A stretch of DNA of 64,000 bases from Blautia sp. AF19-10LB (GTDB lineage Bacteria > Bacillota > Clostridia > Lachnospirales > Lachnospiraceae): NCBI RefSeq assembly GCF_003461245.1, contig NZ_QTWS01000004.1:114209-178208 (forward strand). Direction: 5' to 3'. The position numbers and the translations under genes were made by a program. Shown one piece after another: positions 43,131-51,542 of the stretch. The notes under the pieces were generated by a model. It worked only from the letters and a program-made list of their open reading frames with translations, had not been told where the DNA came from and ran no database searches. Each line of letters starts with the position of its first letter. Positions within the stretch are counted from its first letter, which is position 1.

Positions 43131-43148
43131 GTTACTGTTCACAGTAAC
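43131..43148. repeat. GTTACTGTGAACAGTAAC hairpin in the bioY leader
   Basis: On the minus strand GTTACTG-TGAA-CAGTAAC is a perfect seven-base stem with a TGAA loop, lying in the 5' leader of bioY. The same word occurs at both ends of the 144-bp element before mecA. Confidence 0.6.
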
Positions 43149-43191
43149 TGATAAACAACTGTTTTCACAGCTTCTGTAATTTCTGTGCATT

Positions 43192-43246
43192 ACTTTACCA
43201 CAGGAAAGTTCAGATTGTCAACCTATTATTTATTTCCAGTTTACGT
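43192..43246 (-). promoter_or_regulatory. bioY: bioY promoter with BirA-like operator
   Basis: The plus strand reads TTGTCAACC (43215-43223), 14 bp, AGTTTACGT (43238-43246), close to the Firmicutes biotin operator of two halves related to TTGTTAACC and GGTTAACAA. On the minus strand the -35 TTGACA (43221-43216) lies inside the operator, with TAAAGT (43197-43192) as -10 after 18 bp. Confidence 0.7.
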
Positions 43247-43260
43247 TTTCTCATAAACAG

Positions 43261-44184
43261 CTATTTGCGTGGATGTACGTAAACCTCCAGCTGGTTGTAT
43301 GGGATCGCGATTCCGTTTGCGTCAAATTCTTCCTTGATCCGCTGGTTCAGTCTCCACTTCGTTGCCCAGTACGCTTCTGTCGGTACCCAGACACGAAGTC
43401 CCATGATGACCGCACTCTCTCCCAGTTCATCTACAAAAACCACCATCTCTGCATTGTCGCTCTTGGTGTCCGGGTCTGCCTTCAGGATATCCTCAAGAAT
43501 TTTTTTTGCTTTGCGGATGTCGGCTTCGTAGGAGATTCCTACTTTGATCTCAAGCTTACGGTTTTCTTTTGCTGTCACATTGATGATCGTGCTGTTTGAC
43601 AGAGTTCCGTTCGGTACTACGATCTTCTTGTTGTCAATACTCAAAAGTGTGGTATAACAGATCTCGATTTTGGAAACAGTACCTTCACAGCCATTTGCCT
43701 GGCCCTGAATGATATAATCCCCCACAACAAAAGGCTTGAACATCAGAAGCAGTACACCACCTGCCAGGTTCGCAAGACCGCCCTGCAGTGCAAGACCTAC
43801 CGTAACACCGGCAGTTCCGAGAAGTGCTGCAACAGAAGATTCCTTGACTCCCAGGCTGATCGCAATATTAAAGATCAACAGTGTATACAAAATAGCCTTG
43901 CCCGCCGATGAGATAAACTGGACAACTCCAGCATCCACATTGGCACGCTCCATAGAACGCCTCATAATGCTCACGATCCAGCATATGATCTTGCGGCCTA
44001 CAAAAAATACAATGATCGACAGAACTACCTTGATACAGAATCCGGTAAATGCAGGCAGCTGCTCTGCCAGATATTCCTTGAAATTCAGAAAGTCCCTGAT
44101 GCTCTGCTTCACGGAAGTTCCGTCAATCCCCATATTCTGGAGACTCTGATCGACTTTATCCGCGGTTTCACTCAGTGTATCCAT
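43261..44184 (-). CDS. small-conductance mechanosensitive channel (MscS family)
   Basis: The 307-residue protein has three membrane helices; the third pore-lining helix is in AALLGTAGVTVGLALQGGLANLAGG (Ala/Gly-rich), followed by the beta domain (KPFVVGDYI) and an alpha/beta C-terminus. Length fits MscS of E. coli (286). It opens under membrane tension to release solutes. It is divergent from trkA with 187 bp between the starts. Confidence 0.93.
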   Translation of the reverse strand: MDTLSETADKVDQSLQNMGIDGTSVKQSIRDFLNFKEYLAEQLPAFTGFCIKVVLSIIVFFVGRKIICWIVSIMRRSMERANVDAGVVQFISSAGKAILYTLLIFNIAISLGVKESSVAALLGTAGVTVGLALQGGLANLAGGVLLLMFKPFVVGDYIIQGQANGCEGTVSKIEICYTTLLSIDNKKIVVPNGTLSNSTIINVTAKENRKLEIKVGISYEADIRKAKKILEDILKADPDTKSDNAEMVVFVDELGESAVIMGLRVWVPTEAYWATKWRLNQRIKEEFDANGIAIPYNQLEVYVHPRK

Positions 44185-44300
44185 TGTCCGTCACTTCCTC
44201 TCTTTTTTCCATACTATAACATTTTTCTCATTAACTTCTGTAAGCTGCTGTTCACAGCGGCTTCTGCAGCCAGTATACCATGAAATTTACATTTTCTCTA

Positions 44301-44329
44301 TTTAAAAACCTTATGTAGAGTGATATAAT
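44301..44329 (+). promoter_or_regulatory. sigma-A promoter of trkA-trkH
   Basis: TTTAAA (44301-44306), 17 bp, and a perfect TATAAT (44324-44329), 43 bp before the trkA start. Confidence 0.7.
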
Positions 44330-44371
44330 AGATTGGCTTATAATAATTATTTTTTATTACTGGAGGAAATC

Positions 44372-45727
44372 ATGCATATCATAATTGTCGGGTGCGGCAA
44401 AGTTGGACGCACTCTTGCAGAACAGCTTCAGGAAGAAGAAACTGACCTGACTCTGATCGATATGGATGCCGATGTTATCAACGATCTCACAGAAGATATC
44501 GACGCTATGGGAATTGTTGGAAACGGCGCAAGTATCAATACTCTTATGGAGGCCGGTGTTCAGACTGCCGATATCCTGATCGCTGTCACCGCTTCTGATG
44601 AACTGAACCTTCTCTGCTGCCTTATCGCACAGAAGACCGGTCATTGTCAGACGATCGCGCGTGTAAGAAATCCGATCTACAGCAAGGAGATCGGGTTCAT
44701 CAAGGAACGTCTGGGACTTTCCATGATCATGAATCCTGAACTGGCTGCTGCACGGGAAATCTCCCGTCTGCTCCGTTTTCCGGCCGCGATCAAGATCGAT
44801 CCTTTTTCCAAAGGCCGTGTAGAACTTCTCAAATTCAAGGTCCTGCCTGAATTTGGACTGGATGGCATGTCTGTTTCTCAGATCACAGACAAATACCGCT
44901 GCGACATTCTTTTTGCCGCGATCGAGAGCAAAGATACCCTGACGATCCCAGGTGGTGATCATCTTGTTCATAATGGAGATTTTGTTTCCATTATCGCTGC
45001 CCCTAAGAATACCGCTACTTTCTTCAAGAAGATCGGTCTCAAGACCCATCAGGTCAGAAATACACTGATCATCGGAGGAGGTACTATTTCTTATTACCTT
45101 GCCAAAACTTTGTCCGATCTCAAGATCAATGTCAAGATCATCGAGAAGGATAAGGAACGCTGCGAGGAATTAAGCGACATGCTCCCGGAGGCAACGATCA
45201 TCTGCGGAGACGGAACTGAGCGTTCTCTTCTTATGGAGGAGGGGCTTGCAACTGTCGAATCATTTGTAACCCTCACCAATATGGACGAGGAAAACATCTT
45301 CCTGTCACTTTCTGCCAAGAAACTTACCAACGCCAAGCTGGTTGCCAAGGTCAACCGCCTGCCGTACAAGGATGTTATTGACGACCTGGATCTCGGAAGT
45401 GTGATCTATCCGAAATATATCACTTCGGATTCCATTCTCCGTTATGTCCGCGCCATGCAGAATACGATCGGAAGTAATGTAGAGACTCTGTATCACGTCC
45501 TGGACAACCAGGCAGAGGCTCTGGAGTTCATCATCCGTGACAACTCTCCTGTTGTCGGTATTCCGCTTGCCGAGCTGAACCTCAAGAGCAATCTTCTGGT
45601 CTGCTGTCTTACCCGCAAGGGTACTGTCCGTATTCCACGAGGCCAGGATACGCTTCAGATCGGGGATAATGTTGTCATCGTAACCACCAGCAAGGGACTT
45701 CGCGACATCCGCGATATTCTTGCATAG
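44372..45727 (+). CDS. trkA: Trk potassium uptake regulatory subunit TrkA
   Basis: The 451-residue cytoplasmic protein has two tandem KTN (RCK) modules: the first nucleotide-binding site IIVGCGKVGRTLAEQ and the second IIGGGTISYYLAKTL, each followed by a TrkA-C domain. TrkA gates the TrkH K+ channel in response to nucleotides. The start at 44372 has CTGGAGGAAATC. It precedes trkH by 14 bp in a single operon. Confidence 0.95.
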   Translation: MHIIIVGCGKVGRTLAEQLQEEETDLTLIDMDADVINDLTEDIDAMGIVGNGASINTLMEAGVQTADILIAVTASDELNLLCCLIAQKTGHCQTIARVRNPIYSKEIGFIKERLGLSMIMNPELAAAREISRLLRFPAAIKIDPFSKGRVELLKFKVLPEFGLDGMSVSQITDKYRCDILFAAIESKDTLTIPGGDHLVHNGDFVSIIAAPKNTATFFKKIGLKTHQVRNTLIIGGGTISYYLAKTLSDLKINVKIIEKDKERCEELSDMLPEATIICGDGTERSLLMEEGLATVESFVTLTNMDEENIFLSLSAKKLTNAKLVAKVNRLPYKDVIDDLDLGSVIYPKYITSDSILRYVRAMQNTIGSNVETLYHVLDNQAEALEFIIRDNSPVVGIPLAELNLKSNLLVCCLTRKGTVRIPRGQDTLQIGDNVVIVTTSKGLRDIRDILA

Positions 45728-45741
45728 AACGGGGTGGTATT

Positions 45742-47181
45742 ATGAATTTTCGTATTATCGCCTATATTGTAGGCTGGGTATGTAATTTTCAGGCGGCCTT
45801 TATGATGCTGCCTCTTCTTACGGCAGGAATCTATCGTGAAAAGGATTTTTCAGCCTTTTTGCTTGTCATGCTGGTGTGCCTTGTCGTTGGCGTTCCGCTT
45901 ACCCGCAAGAAACCCAAAAACAAGGTCTTTTATATCAAGGATGGCTGCGTTGCCGTTGCACTGAGCTGGCTTGCCTTATGTATTTTTGGTTCGATCCCGT
46001 TTGTTGTCAGCGGATGTATCCCACATCCGATCGATGCACTGTTTGAGACTGTTTCCGGATTTACAACGACCGGTTCCAGTATCCTTTCAGATGTGGAAGT
46101 CCTCCCTCATTGTATTTTGATCTGGAGAAGTTTCACTCATTGGATCGGCGGTATGGGCGTCCTCGTGTTCCTGCTTTCTCTTCTTCCGCTTGCCGGAGGT
46201 TATCATATGAACCTTATGAAAGCAGAGAGCCCGGGGCCTTCCGTCAGCAAACTTGTCCCGAAGGTACAGTCCACTGCAAAGATCCTTTATACGATCTACT
46301 TTGGAATGACACTGATCCAGCTGGCTCTGCTTCTGATTGGCAGGGTTCCGCTTTTTGATTCTCTGTGCATTACCTTTGGTACTGCCGGAACCGGTGGATT
46401 CGGTATTGTCAATGACAGTCTTGGAAGCTACAGCACTTACTGCCAGGTTGTTACTACGATCTTTATGATCCTGTTTGGTGTCAACTTCTCCGCATACTAT
46501 CTGATCCTGACCAAGAAATTCCGCCAGGCATTCAAATATGAGGAGGTTCGTTATTACTTCGGGATCATCGCTGTAGCGATCGTGATCATCGCCCTGAATA
46601 CAGCCCACCTATTCCGCAACCTCCTGACTGCATTCCAGCAGGCTGCATTCCAGGTAGGTTCCATTATCACAACGACCGGTTTTTCGAGCACCGACTTCAA
46701 CCAATGGCCTGCTCTGTCCAAGACGGTTCTGGTCCTTCTGATGTTTGTCGGAGCCTGTGCCGGAAGTACAGGCGGTGGAATCAAGGTTTCCCGTATTCTG
46801 ATCCTGTGTAAAGCTGCCAAGAAAGAATTCCAGCTTTACCTTCATCCGAATGCAGTCAAGAAGATCAAGATGGATGACAAGGTCATCACCCATGATATCC
46901 TGAGATCCACCAATATTTATATCAGTCTGTATCTTATGATCTTCGCCGCATCTGTTCTGCTGATCGCGATCGATAATTTTGATCTGATCACAAACTTCAT
47001 GGCGGTAACAGCTACACTCAACAACATTGGTCCGGGATTTGAGATCGTTGGTCCGATGGGAAATTTCAGTTCTTTTTCCTATCTGTCCAAATGTGTCCTT
47101 ATCTTTGATATGCTTGCAGGACGTCTGGAGATCTTCCCGCTTCTCCTGCTCTTCTTCAAAGGAACCTGGAAAAAATTCTGA
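45742..47181 (+). CDS. trkH: Trk potassium transporter membrane subunit TrkH
   Basis: The 479-residue protein contains the four-fold membrane-pore-membrane repeats of TrkH/KtrB. Selectivity-filter segments are visible as SGFTTTGSSI, FGTAGTGGFG, TTTGFSSTD and ATLNNIGPGF. It forms the K+-conducting pore with TrkA. The last residues (KGTWKKF) are followed by a terminator. Confidence 0.95.
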   Translation: MNFRIIAYIVGWVCNFQAAFMMLPLLTAGIYREKDFSAFLLVMLVCLVVGVPLTRKKPKNKVFYIKDGCVAVALSWLALCIFGSIPFVVSGCIPHPIDALFETVSGFTTTGSSILSDVEVLPHCILIWRSFTHWIGGMGVLVFLLSLLPLAGGYHMNLMKAESPGPSVSKLVPKVQSTAKILYTIYFGMTLIQLALLLIGRVPLFDSLCITFGTAGTGGFGIVNDSLGSYSTYCQVVTTIFMILFGVNFSAYYLILTKKFRQAFKYEEVRYYFGIIAVAIVIIALNTAHLFRNLLTAFQQAAFQVGSIITTTGFSSTDFNQWPALSKTVLVLLMFVGACAGSTGGGIKVSRILILCKAAKKEFQLYLHPNAVKKIKMDDKVITHDILRSTNIYISLYLMIFAASVLLIAIDNFDLITNFMAVTATLNNIGPGFEIVGPMGNFSSFSYLSKCVLIFDMLAGRLEIFPLLLLFFKGTWKKF

Positions 47182-47193
47182 TGCAGTAATCCC

Positions 47194-47232
47194 TTCCTTG
47201 CCCTTACATTTAAGCGGCAGGGAATTTTTTTT
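47194..47232 (+). terminator. terminator of trkA-trkH
   Basis: Arms TTCCTTGCC (47194-47202) and GGCAGGGAA (47216-47224), one G-T pair, are followed by eight T residues. Confidence 0.8.
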
Positions 47233-47282
47233 GCTTTTTCACGTAAAAACGCTGTATAAAGCACGTTAAATTTTATGTTTTC

Positions 47283-47336
47283 TTCACGTTTTCTTCAAAA
47301 GTTCATCACACTTTCTTCACATTTATAGGGTATAGT
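47283..47336 (+). promoter_or_regulatory. Pho-box-like array plus -10, promoter of a candidate small RNA
   Basis: Four hexamers TTCACG (47283), TTCAAA (47294), ATCACA (47305) and TTCACA (47316) lie at exact 11-bp steps, the pattern of PhoB/PhoP boxes. A -10 TATAGT begins at 47331, 9 bp past the last hexamer. No -35 consensus is present, as expected for activator-dependent promoters. Confidence 0.65.
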
Positions 47337-47342
47337 ATTAGC

Positions 47343-47437
47343 CATAGAAGGCGATATGCTTTCTATAAAATATTTTTCTTTTTCATACGCGCCGGTACGA
47401 AAGTACCGGCCTCCTTCCATTTATGGAACTTTTTTTA
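47343..47437 (+). ncRNA. candidate Pho-box-controlled small RNA
   Basis: The predicted +1 falls at about 47343, where the sequence begins the hairpin ATAGAAGGC-GATAT-GCTTTCTAT (47344-47366). A T-rich single-stranded stretch and the stem GCCGGTAC-GAAA-GTACCGGC (47391-47410) with a stable tetraloop follow. A final short stem TTCCA/TGGAA and a T-run (47430-47436) could end transcription. No open frame with a ribosome site exists here on the plus strand, and the next plus-strand gene is 2.9 kb away. I found no family match by eye. Confidence 0.55.
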
Positions 47438-47460
47438 TTTTCCCATTTATATAATTAACA

Positions 47461-47498
47461 AAAAACACACTCTGCATCCCCTGCAAAGTGTGTTTTTT
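47461..47498 (-). terminator. terminator of the GH18 gene (bidirectional)
   Basis: AAAAACACACT and AGTGTGTTTTT arms, with an inner TGCA/TGCA pairing and a CCCC loop, lie 41 bp past the GH18 stop; T-tracts occur on both strands. Confidence 0.8.
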
Positions 47499-47538
47499 AT
47501 TATGCTCTCATTCTATTATCATATAGAAAATTTCTTAT

Positions 47539-49221
47539 TTATGAAGCACTCTGAAGATTCTCACTGATCGTGCTCCATATATCATTACTCTCGAATCCCA
47601 GTCTCCACTGTGCAACTCCGGCAAGATCGTATTTCGGGATCAGCTTGACTTTCTCTGCGATCGACTGTGCATCCTCCATCCAGATCTGGTATGTAGAGCC
47701 GTCCTTCTCGTATTCCCCGTAATTCTGGCTTATACTTCCATCCCATACAGTCTCTACCTTATTCTCTGTAAGGACATTCTGGGCCTCTGTCATACCGATC
47801 GCCTCGCTTGTCACAGCGCCGCCTGTTGTCTTCCACAGTCTGGTGTAGAATGGGATCGCAAGAATGGTCCTCTGCGCCGGAACTTCTGCCAGCGTATCCT
47901 CTACGCCCTGTTCTACCCACGGAAGGGACGCAACAGAACCTGCATCGGAACCGACATAATGTTCATCATATCCCATAATCACGACATAATCTACAACCAG
48001 TCCCTGCTCTCTCCTGTCATAATGGCTTGTAAAATCCTCTGGAACCGGATTATCTACGGAAAGAACGAGATTGTTCTTATGGCATTCGATCGAAAGTTCT
48101 CTCAGGAATTCCAGGAAATGCGGACCCGCATCTTCACTGAGCGATTCAAAATCGACATTGATGCCGTCCATTCCGATATTGGCTGCTGTCTGCACCAGAT
48201 GCTTAATGATATTCTGTCTGGAAGCAAGCTGTGACAGAGTCTCTGTCGTACTCACATCTGCTGTAAAGTTATCCACCAAGCCCCATACCTTATAGCCCTT
48301 CTGATGTGCCTGTGTCACATAATCTGCGGAAGAAAGATCCCCAAGATTGCCTGAAGTATCCTGAATATAAAACCAGGTCGGAGAGATCACATTCAGACCG
48401 CTGACATTCGCTGTCATATCCGCGAAATAAGCATTTGCATCCGTGTTGGTGATCTGGTGCCAGGTCATATTGACCTTGTCATCCATAGTGAGATAGGTAT
48501 AATCTTCTTTCTCAAAACTTCTCTCGAAATCAGTCGTCTCCATACCGGAAAGAACCTTCTTCTGTACATATCCGATATAGCCGTCCAGGGTAGAAACCTG
48601 TACCCAGTCCTCCAGTGCCTGCATATAGATCAGGGTATCGCCCTTGCTTACGTCTGTAAGTATCGGTGATTTGATACCTCCACGATAACGGACACTTGTG
48701 TCCTTCTGGACAGTTGCTGTATTGATTCCTGTAAATTCATGCTGTATCACGATCCTGGATGGATCTTCGTAAGTATAAGTATCGAGATCTGTGTATTTCT
48801 GTACCAGTGCGAGATTCAGATAAACGGTCCCATCCTTAAGCCAGACATCCCCGTCTCCTGATTCTGATGCCGGATAATTCTCAAGTGCTGACGGTGTTGC
48901 ATACAGAATCTGCTGGTTAGCGCTGTCCCAGTAATATCTCTGATTCAGATAGGTGCTTACCATAGTCTGAGGCAGATAGATCTGATCTCCTGATTTCAGA
49001 GCCCGCTCTTCCATGATATCTGTACCAAGTACAACAACCATCTCACCGTCTGACGGCTGACCATAGTACTCTGTCAGACTCATATGCTCCCTGGATGGGA
49101 TATAATTCTGAACAACGTGTACACCCAGTCCGATCGCTGCCAGCAAAAAGATCAGAATAACAATGGTGATCCTGAGTTTAAGCTGCTTACGCCGGCTCTG
49201 TATATCGTTTGACTTTTTCAT
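47539..49221 (-). CDS. membrane-anchored glycoside hydrolase family 18 protein with SH3 domain
   Basis: The 560-residue protein has one N-terminal membrane helix (residues 17-36), a beta-rich region (about 60-160) like a copper-amine-oxidase N domain, a bacterial SH3 domain (about 165-225) and a GH18 catalytic barrel (about 245-555). The catalytic motif DGINVDFES supplies Asp-x-Asp-x-Glu with Glu at about 359. GH18 proteins of this build (SleL/YaaH relatives) cleave N-acetylglucosamine polymers of peptidoglycan or spore cortex. It stands alone, and a sporulation or wall-remodelling role is inferred. Confidence 0.9.
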   Translation of the reverse strand: MKKSNDIQSRRKQLKLRITIVILIFLLAAIGLGVHVVQNYIPSREHMSLTEYYGQPSDGEMVVVLGTDIMEERALKSGDQIYLPQTMVSTYLNQRYYWDSANQQILYATPSALENYPASESGDGDVWLKDGTVYLNLALVQKYTDLDTYTYEDPSRIVIQHEFTGINTATVQKDTSVRYRGGIKSPILTDVSKGDTLIYMQALEDWVQVSTLDGYIGYVQKKVLSGMETTDFERSFEKEDYTYLTMDDKVNMTWHQITNTDANAYFADMTANVSGLNVISPTWFYIQDTSGNLGDLSSADYVTQAHQKGYKVWGLVDNFTADVSTTETLSQLASRQNIIKHLVQTAANIGMDGINVDFESLSEDAGPHFLEFLRELSIECHKNNLVLSVDNPVPEDFTSHYDRREQGLVVDYVVIMGYDEHYVGSDAGSVASLPWVEQGVEDTLAEVPAQRTILAIPFYTRLWKTTGGAVTSEAIGMTEAQNVLTENKVETVWDGSISQNYGEYEKDGSTYQIWMEDAQSIAEKVKLIPKYDLAGVAQWRLGFESNDIWSTISENLQSAS

Positions 49222-49459
49222 TCGTTCCTCTCTTTCGGTTCAAAATGTATAAAATCCTGTTTTTTGTAAAGATTCTGTATCATTATATCATGTTTTGTTT
49301 TGAATGTATTGTTTATTTATATATTTTAGGAGTTTTTATAGTTTTTTCACTTTTGCAGGAGGATTTTCCCAAATGGTCAAGTATACGGAGGAAACCTTTT
49401 TCTCCGGGAGATCCCCCTGCCTGCTCTTATGTATTTCCACAGGATCTGCACTCCGGTGT

Positions 49460-49711
49460 TTATCTGTATCGGTATTTCTTACGGGGAGCTTCACTGATCC
49501 GGTCAAAATCAACTCTCGCGATCCTGCCCGATTCATCTTCGGTGTAATCTCTCATGTAGCCTCCGCCCTCTGCGATCAAACAGGCTTTCGCAATATCTTT
49601 GGGCGTACTTGGCTCTCCATCCATAAAAAGCTGTATCCCGCTCTTCTGATAGAGTTTCAGTTCTTCTCTGAGAGGCTTCATGGATTTCCTGCTGCACTTT
49701 GCATGTGACAT
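49460..49711 (-). CDS. small conserved-looking hypothetical protein
   Basis: The 83-residue frame reads MSHAKCSRKS, then LREELKLYQKSGIQLFMDGE, PSTPKDIAKACLIAEGG, and YMRDYTEDESGRI. Composition is protein-like and similar small proteins occur in this group of bacteria, but I cannot name the family. The AGGAGG before ATG 49711 is 16 bp away, longer than usual; ATG 49681 with GCAGGAAATCC is an alternative. It is isolated, minus strand, between the GH18 gene and mecA. Confidence 0.55.
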   Translation of the reverse strand: MSHAKCSRKSMKPLREELKLYQKSGIQLFMDGEPSTPKDIAKACLIAEGGGYMRDYTEDESGRIARVDFDRISEAPRKKYRYR

Positions 49712-50058
49712 ATTTTCGCTGGTCTTTCCTCCTTTCTCTCGGAATAAGATTTTAGAAAACACCTGCAAGAAAAAATAAGCCTCTATAATTGAATTTAATC
49801 TCATGGAAATTGCATCTGCCGCAGCCTGAAACGCTGCATGACATGTAAATGATGGCAATGACTTGTTTGTAGAAATAAGAAAATGATGGTTACTATGTAA
49901 GTTAGATGTTACGTCTTCAGTTGTCCAATCACAGAATCTGTATTTTTTCTTATCCTTTATTATACAGATTTATTCTGTGCTTGCAAGGACTTTTCTCTAT
50001 TTGACGAAAAATTCCCGCTTTATTTCCAAATATTTTAGAAATAGGTAATTCTAATTTC
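49712..50058. other. A+T-rich gap with no recognisable gene
   Basis: Only stop-interrupted short frames are present. A ribosome-site-like GAAAGGAGGAAAG at about 49728-49740 belongs to the small hypothetical gene. I see no strong hairpin or promoter until the mecA promoter. Confidence 0.5.
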
Positions 50059-50088
50059 TTTACATTCGCTATGGTTGTGGTATATAAT
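50059..50088 (+). promoter_or_regulatory. mecA: sigma-A promoter of mecA
   Basis: TTTACA (50059-50064), 18 bp, and a perfect TATAAT (50083-50088) place the transcript start at about 50095, at the edge of the 144-bp structured element. Confidence 0.7.
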
Positions 50089-50096
50089 ATACACAA

Positions 50097-50240
50097 GGTT
50101 ACTGTGAACAGGTAGTATCCCGCGAGGTGTTTTGCCATGAATATGGCAAAATCCCGAGACATACAGGGCAAAATCCCATCACCGAAGGTGATTTGGAATG
50201 GATTTTGACCAAGTTACTGTGAACGTAGTGAACAGTAACC
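50097..50240 (+). repeat. 144-bp structured element with inverted ends in the mecA leader
   Basis: The element begins GGTTACTGTGAACAG (50097) and ends GTGAACAGTAACC (50240), so its 9-bp ends GGTTACTGT/ACAGTAACC are inverted. Inside are TTTTGCCAT-ga-ATATGGCAAAA, CATCACC-gaa-GGTGAT and a second GTTACTGTGAAC (50213). It starts where the mecA transcript should start, so it is either a structured 5' leader or a MITE-like repeat that became the leader. No target duplication is evident. Confidence 0.55.
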
Positions 50241-50319
50241 ATATAAGTCATGGACTATATCCTGATTTCTATATATATTCATATAATACAACAGGATCCG
50301 AAGAATAGGATGTGATGAA

Positions 50320-51060
50320 ATGAAATTAGAGAAAATCAACGACAATCAGATTCGTTGTACCTTAACACGAGAAGATCTGGAAATGCATCAGGTAAATTTA
50401 CGTGAACTGGCTTACGGCTCAGAGAAAGCCAAGAAACTTTTTCGCGATATGATGCAGCAGGCTCAGATAGAGTTTGGTTTTGAGGCGGACAACATTCCGC
50501 TGATGATCGAGGCGATTCCTGTAAATCTTGACAGCATTATCCTCATCATTACCAAAGTCGAAGACCCGGAAGAATTAGATACCCGCTTTTCCAAATTTTC
50601 TCCATATAAAGAGAATACCCAGGCGGAACCGCTTCAGCTTGACGGAGCGGACAGTATCATTGATATCTTCCAGAAGATCTGCGAATCCAAGCTCAAGGGC
50701 AAATCTTCACAGGCCTCAGAGTCTCAGGAAACAGAAGATTCTTCCGATTCCGGCGAATCTTCCGCTGTAAATCTGATCCGTCAGTATACATTCACTCATC
50801 TGGATGATGTAATCGCAGCATCTCATGGACTGAATGGATTCTTTACCGGCGAGAACAGCTTATACAAGATCCCTGGCAATGGCAGCTATCAGCTTATCAT
50901 TCACCAGTCTTCTCACACAGCACAGGAATTCAACAAGGTCTGCAATATTCTTTCTGAATATGGCAAGGGACGCGCCTGCACACCTGCCGGCGAGGCTCAC
51001 CTGATCGAGCATGGAGAACTGATCTCCACCAATGTTCTGCAACAATTAATACAGCTTTAA
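50320..51060 (+). CDS. mecA: adaptor protein MecA
   Basis: The 246-residue protein is the ClpC adaptor MecA/YpbH: N-terminal domain MKLEKINDNQIRCTLTREDL, a low-complexity Ser/Glu linker (about 125-148), and a C-terminal domain with FTHLDDVIAASHGL. MecA delivers substrates such as ComK to ClpCP in Bacillus. The start at 50320 follows GAAGAATAGGATGTGATGAA. A 220-base leader with a repeat-like element precedes it, and a strong terminator follows. Confidence 0.92.
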   Translation: MKLEKINDNQIRCTLTREDLEMHQVNLRELAYGSEKAKKLFRDMMQQAQIEFGFEADNIPLMIEAIPVNLDSIILIITKVEDPEELDTRFSKFSPYKENTQAEPLQLDGADSIIDIFQKICESKLKGKSSQASESQETEDSSDSGESSAVNLIRQYTFTHLDDVIAASHGLNGFFTGENSLYKIPGNGSYQLIIHQSSHTAQEFNKVCNILSEYGKGRACTPAGEAHLIEHGELISTNVLQQLIQL

Positions 51061-51070
51061 CCATGACTTA

Positions 51071-51098
51071 AAAAGACTGGCATCTCTGCCAGTCTTTT
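51071..51098. terminator. terminator between mecA and the DUF1858 gene
   Basis: A perfect 12-base stem AAAAGACTGGCA/TGCCAGTCTTTT with a TCTC loop lies between two convergent genes and works in both directions. Confidence 0.85.
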
Positions 51099-51111
51099 AT
51101 TTTGGTATTAA

Positions 51112-51315
51112 TTAGTTGTTCTCAAGAAAATCGTTGATCTGCTGAACCAGAACATCAGCGTCCATTCCATGAACCATAGCTGCTTCTTCCAGAGATTCCA
51201 TCTGTGAAGACGGGCATCCAAGGCAGTGCATTCCTGCTCTCATAAGAATCGGTGCAATATTCGGATCTAAAGTGATTAACTGGCCGATCAGCATATCTTT
51301 TGTAACCTTTGCCAT
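51112..51315 (-). CDS. DUF1858 domain-containing protein
   Basis: The 67-residue protein matches the DUF1858 family, which often sits next to hybrid-cluster or redox proteins. It has the block [19 protein letters not shown] followed by LGCPSS, giving two Cys spaced C-x2-C. The promoter TTGCGT-17-TATAAT lies at 51404-51376 (minus). It is divergent from the ferredoxin gene; a shared redox role is plausible but unproven. Confidence 0.85.
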   Translation of the reverse strand: MAKVTKDMLIGQLITLDPNIAPILMRAGMHCLGCPSSQMESLEEAAMVHGMDADVLVQQINDFLENN

Positions 51316-51375
51316 TATATTTTCCTCCTTTTCTCAGGGATGAGACCGAAATCCGTATTCCCAGTGATAGATTTC

Positions 51376-51404
51376 ATTATAATATAAAACCCACCAGTAC
51401 GCAA
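51376..51404 (-). promoter_or_regulatory. sigma-A promoter of the DUF1858 gene
   Basis: TTGCGT (51404-51399), 17 bp, perfect TATAAT (51381-51376), minus strand. Confidence 0.75.
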
Positions 51405-51430
51405 CGCCCGACATCAAAAAAACTGTACAT

Positions 51431-51456
51431 AATTTATAAAAATTTGTTTATAAATT
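51431..51456. promoter_or_regulatory. 10-bp perfect inverted repeat between divergent promoters
   Basis: AATTTATAAA (51431-51440) and TTTATAAATT (51447-51456) form a perfect palindrome with a 6-base spacer, 6 bp upstream of the ferredoxin -35 and 27 bp upstream of the DUF1858 -35. It is a candidate operator or activator site. Confidence 0.5.
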
Positions 51457-51461
51457 AATAC

Positions 51462-51490
51462 TTGTATTCTTGCCGGATATATATTAGAAT
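51462..51490 (+). promoter_or_regulatory. sigma-A promoter of the ferredoxin gene
   Basis: TTGTAT (51462-51467), 17 bp, TAGAAT (51485-51490), 52 bp before the start codon. Confidence 0.7.
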
Positions 51491-51542
51491 AGCCTTATGG
51501 ATACCTGTAAAGGGTACGAAAGATATAAAGGAGGATATCATT

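Noticed and set aside
47391..47410. GCCGGTAC-GAAA-GTACCGGC as a stand-alone terminator or REP
   Set aside because: It has no T-run immediately after it and is better explained as part of the candidate small RNA.
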